6,770 bases of DNA from a bacterium. Its GTDB lineage: Bacteria > Patescibacteriota > Minisyncoccia > Phycocordibacterales > UBA10002. Where the stretch lies: positions 1 to 6,770 of the forward strand of contig JAUSFR010000042.1 in assembly GCA_030649775.1 (NCBI GenBank), given 5' to 3'. Every line of letters begins with the position of its first letter. The first letter of the stretch is position 1. A model generated the notes under the pieces. The model did no database searches and was not told the DNA's origin. It saw nothing but the letters and a program-made list of their open reading frames with translations. This document shows, in pieces, positions 5,404 to 6,770 of the stretch. Position numbers and translations under genes: made by a program.

Positions 5404-6543
5404 ATGAAGCAGTCCTCATTCGTGAGTAAAATACGTTCCGCGCTTCAGAGCCACGAGTCGCCCGACGCGTGGCTTCTGTGGATACTCATCGGCCTTGTCA
5501 CCTCGGGTTTTCTCATCTTTCTCTCCGCCTCCATCGGGCTTCTCGCGCGAGACGGCGCCAATTTCGGAAGCGTGGCACTCACACGACTGTCCGCGACCGC
5601 CATCGGGGTCGTGTGTGCCTTTATCGCCTCGCGCTATCATTATCGCAATCTGCGTAACTATTCGCTCGTACTTTTGCTGGCCTCCATCGTACTTACCGCG
5701 CTCGTCTTTCTTCCGCACATCGGTGTGGAGCATGGTGGCGCGCGGAGATGGATTTTGCTTTTTGGCGTATCGTTTCAGCCCTCGGAACTTTTGAAAATTG
5801 CGTTCGTTATCTACGGAGCCGCTTTCTTCAGTGCGATGAAAGAGAAGGTGCAAACCATTTCCCATGGTATCGTGCCTCTGCTCGCACTTCTCGGTATTTC
5901 GGGATTTTTGCTCTTGATGCAACCAGATACGGATACCTTCGTGGTGCTCTTTCTCTCGCTGATGGCGATATTCATTACCGCGGGTGCTCGTCTTAAACAC
6001 ATAGCGGTGCTTGGGCTTATCGCGACCATAGGACTAGGGGCGTTGGTGCTTTCCAAACCGTACCTCAAAGAGCGAGTGCTGACCTTCATTGCCCCGCAAT
6101 CGGTTGATTCAAAAGGCGCGGGATGGCAAATTGAGCAATCCTTGATTGCGATAGGTTCGGGGCAGTTTATGGGGAGGGGGTTCGGGCAGAGTGTGCAAAA
6201 ATTCTCGTACCTTCCCGAGCCGATAGGCGATTCTATTTTTGCCGTCGCGGGTGAGGAGTTCGGTTTTGTCGGAGGATTTTTGCTTATCGCGTTTTTCTTG
6301 GCATTTCTGCTCCGAGGTCTTCGCATCGCGACACGCGCACCGGACAGCTTTAGTGGACTCCTTTCGGTTGGTATTGTTATACTCATAGGTGCGTCCGCCT
6401 GTATGAACATCGCGTCTATGCTCGCGATTATTCCACTTTCGGGACTACCTCTCGCATTCGTGAGTCACGGAGGTACGGCTCTCGTTATTAACCTCATCGA
6501 GGCGGGAATTCTTTTAAATATATCGAGGTACCAACGTGCATAG
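5404..6543 (+). CDS. ftsW: SEDS peptidoglycan polymerase FtsW
   Basis: Membrane glycosyltransferase that polymerises lipid II into glycan strands at the septum with a partner class B PBP. The 379-residue protein has about ten hydrophobic segments starting near residue 22. SEDS motifs are present: GGARRWI (111-117), FQPSELLKI (124-132), QPDTDT (173-178; usual QPDLGT), WQIEQSLIAIGSG (241-253), GRGFGQSVQKFSYLPEPIGDSIFAVAGEEFG (split by length limits; Asp276 is the expected catalytic Asp) and LPLAFVSHGGTAL (348-360; usual FISYGGSS). Placement next to mraY and murG favours FtsW over RodA. The ATG at 5404 was chosen because the upstream in-frame GTG-type start would overlap the mraY 3' end and add non-conserved residues. 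No Shine-Dalgarno is visible. Probably translated from the mraY transcript. Confidence 0.9.
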   Translation: MKQSSFVSKIRSALQSHESPDAWLLWILIGLVTSGFLIFLSASIGLLARDGANFGSVALTRLSATAIGVVCAFIASRYHYRNLRNYSLVLLLASIVLTALVFLPHIGVEHGGARRWILLFGVSFQPSELLKIAFVIYGAAFFSAMKEKVQTISHGIVPLLALLGISGFLLLMQPDTDTFVVLFLSLMAIFITAGARLKHIAVLGLIATIGLGALVLSKPYLKERVLTFIAPQSVDSKGAGWQIEQSLIAIGSGQFMGRGFGQSVQKFSYLPEPIGDSIFAVAGEEFGFVGGFLLIAFFLAFLLRGLRIATRAPDSFSGLLSVGIVILIGASACMNIASMLAIIPLSGLPLAFVSHGGTALVINLIEAGILLNISRYQRA

Positions 6544-6558
6544 CACGACAGATGACTC

Positions 6559-6644
6559 ATAACTGAATAACTGAATGACCCATTTCTTCGAAATCCTTCA
6601 CGTTATTCAGTCATTCAGTTATAAGTTATACGTTATTCAGTCAT
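6559..6644. repeat. Tandem-plus-inverted repeat between ftsW and murG
   Basis: The left arm (6559-6579) holds two tandem ACTGAAT units. It pairs with the right arm at 6602-6622 over 21 positions with one A-C mismatch and one G-T pair. Between them is a small perfect hairpin, ATTTC (6582-6586) with GAAAT (6590-6594). The 14-base block CGTTATTCAGTCAT occurs twice, at 6601-6614 and 6631-6644; the second copy contains the first two bases of the murG start codon and could pair with 6559-6571 instead (12 of 13 positions). Confidence 0.85.
6597..6625 (+). promoter_or_regulatory. Candidate promoter of murG within the repeat
   Basis: TTCACG at 6597-6602 (4 of 6 to TTGACA) and TATAAG at 6620-6625 (5 of 6 to TATAAT) are separated by 17 bases. 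Transcription would start near 6632, leaving about 11 bases before the murG ATG. The -10 lies at the end of the right repeat arm, so the element may be a chance result of the AT-rich repeat. Confidence 0.45.
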
Positions 6645-6770
6645 GAAGATACTTTTTACTGGTGGCGGGTCGGGCGGGCACTTCTACCCAATCATCGCGA
6701 TTGCGCGGGAAGTGTCTTTGCGTGCGAAAGAGGAGCGACTTATCCCACCGGAGCTTTTCTTTATGGCACC
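6643..6770 (+). CDS. murG: MurG, lipid II synthase (partial, 3' end outside window)
   Basis: UDP-GlcNAc:undecaprenyl-PP-MurNAc-pentapeptide GlcNAc transferase, which turns the MraY product lipid I into lipid II on the cytoplasmic membrane face. Only 42 codons are visible. They begin MKILFTGGGSGGHFYP, the N-terminal Rossmann strand and glycine-rich loop of MurG (usual GGGTGGHxxP), followed by the first helix IIAIAREV. The rest lies beyond the window. The ATG at 6643 is the only start that fits this motif; no Shine-Dalgarno is seen, and the start codon overlaps the last repeat copy. Position after mraY and ftsW supports MurG over other GT-B enzymes. Confidence 0.9.
   Translation, partial: MKILFTGGGSGGHFYPIIAIAREVSLRAKEERLIPPELFFMA

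Noticed and set aside
5416..6410. Two long - strand open frames opposite ftsW (up to 199 codons)
   Set aside because: They overlap conserved ftsW codons and their products are low in recognisable motifs; shadows of the membrane-protein codon pattern.

Overview
The window looks like chromosomal DNA from a member of the Candidate Phyla Radiation (Patescibacteria), most likely a Parcubacteria-type lineage. This is an inference from compact proteins, start codons without Shine-Dalgarno sequences, short gaps packed with palindromes, and a pared-down division and cell-wall cluster. No rRNA or tRNA is present to confirm it. All supported genes are on the + strand: aspS, scpA, scpB, a D,D-carboxypeptidase gene, mraY, ftsW and the first 42 codons of murG.

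Positions 1-268 form the leader of aspS. It holds the 3' part of a T-box riboswitch: a possible Asp specifier at the left edge, a stem II-like CCCGTTATAG block, the T-box antiterminator with bulge UGGCACC, and a competing long terminator hairpin. The bulge reads UGGC, which matches a tRNA ending in GCCA, as expected for tRNA-Asp. Two near-identical GCCCTGC...GCAGGGC palindromes are embedded in this leader. The AspRS itself (269-1687) is bacterial-type but lacks the roughly 120-residue GAD insertion domain.

From 1688 to 1868 there are two perfect long palindromes, followed by an extended -10 promoter so close to the scpA start that the message is probably leaderless. scpA and scpB encode the two non-SMC subunits of the SMC-ScpAB condensin. 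A membrane-anchored S11 D,D-carboxypeptidase gene follows scpB almost without a gap. Next come mraY (lipid I synthesis), ftsW (septal glycan polymerase) and murG (lipid II synthesis), which is a dcw-like order without murD between mraY and ftsW. Together the genes link chromosome segregation to peptidoglycan precursor synthesis, polymerisation and trimming at division.

The most unusual non-coding theme is that three gaps (scpA-scpB, carboxypeptidase-mraY, ftsW-murG) share one architecture with unrelated sequences: a short unit repeated in tandem, a spacer, then the reverse complement of the unit repeated in tandem. At mraY and murG the right arm runs up to or into the start codon. In the murG gap two copies of the right arm could compete for one left arm, and a good promoter lies across the repeats.
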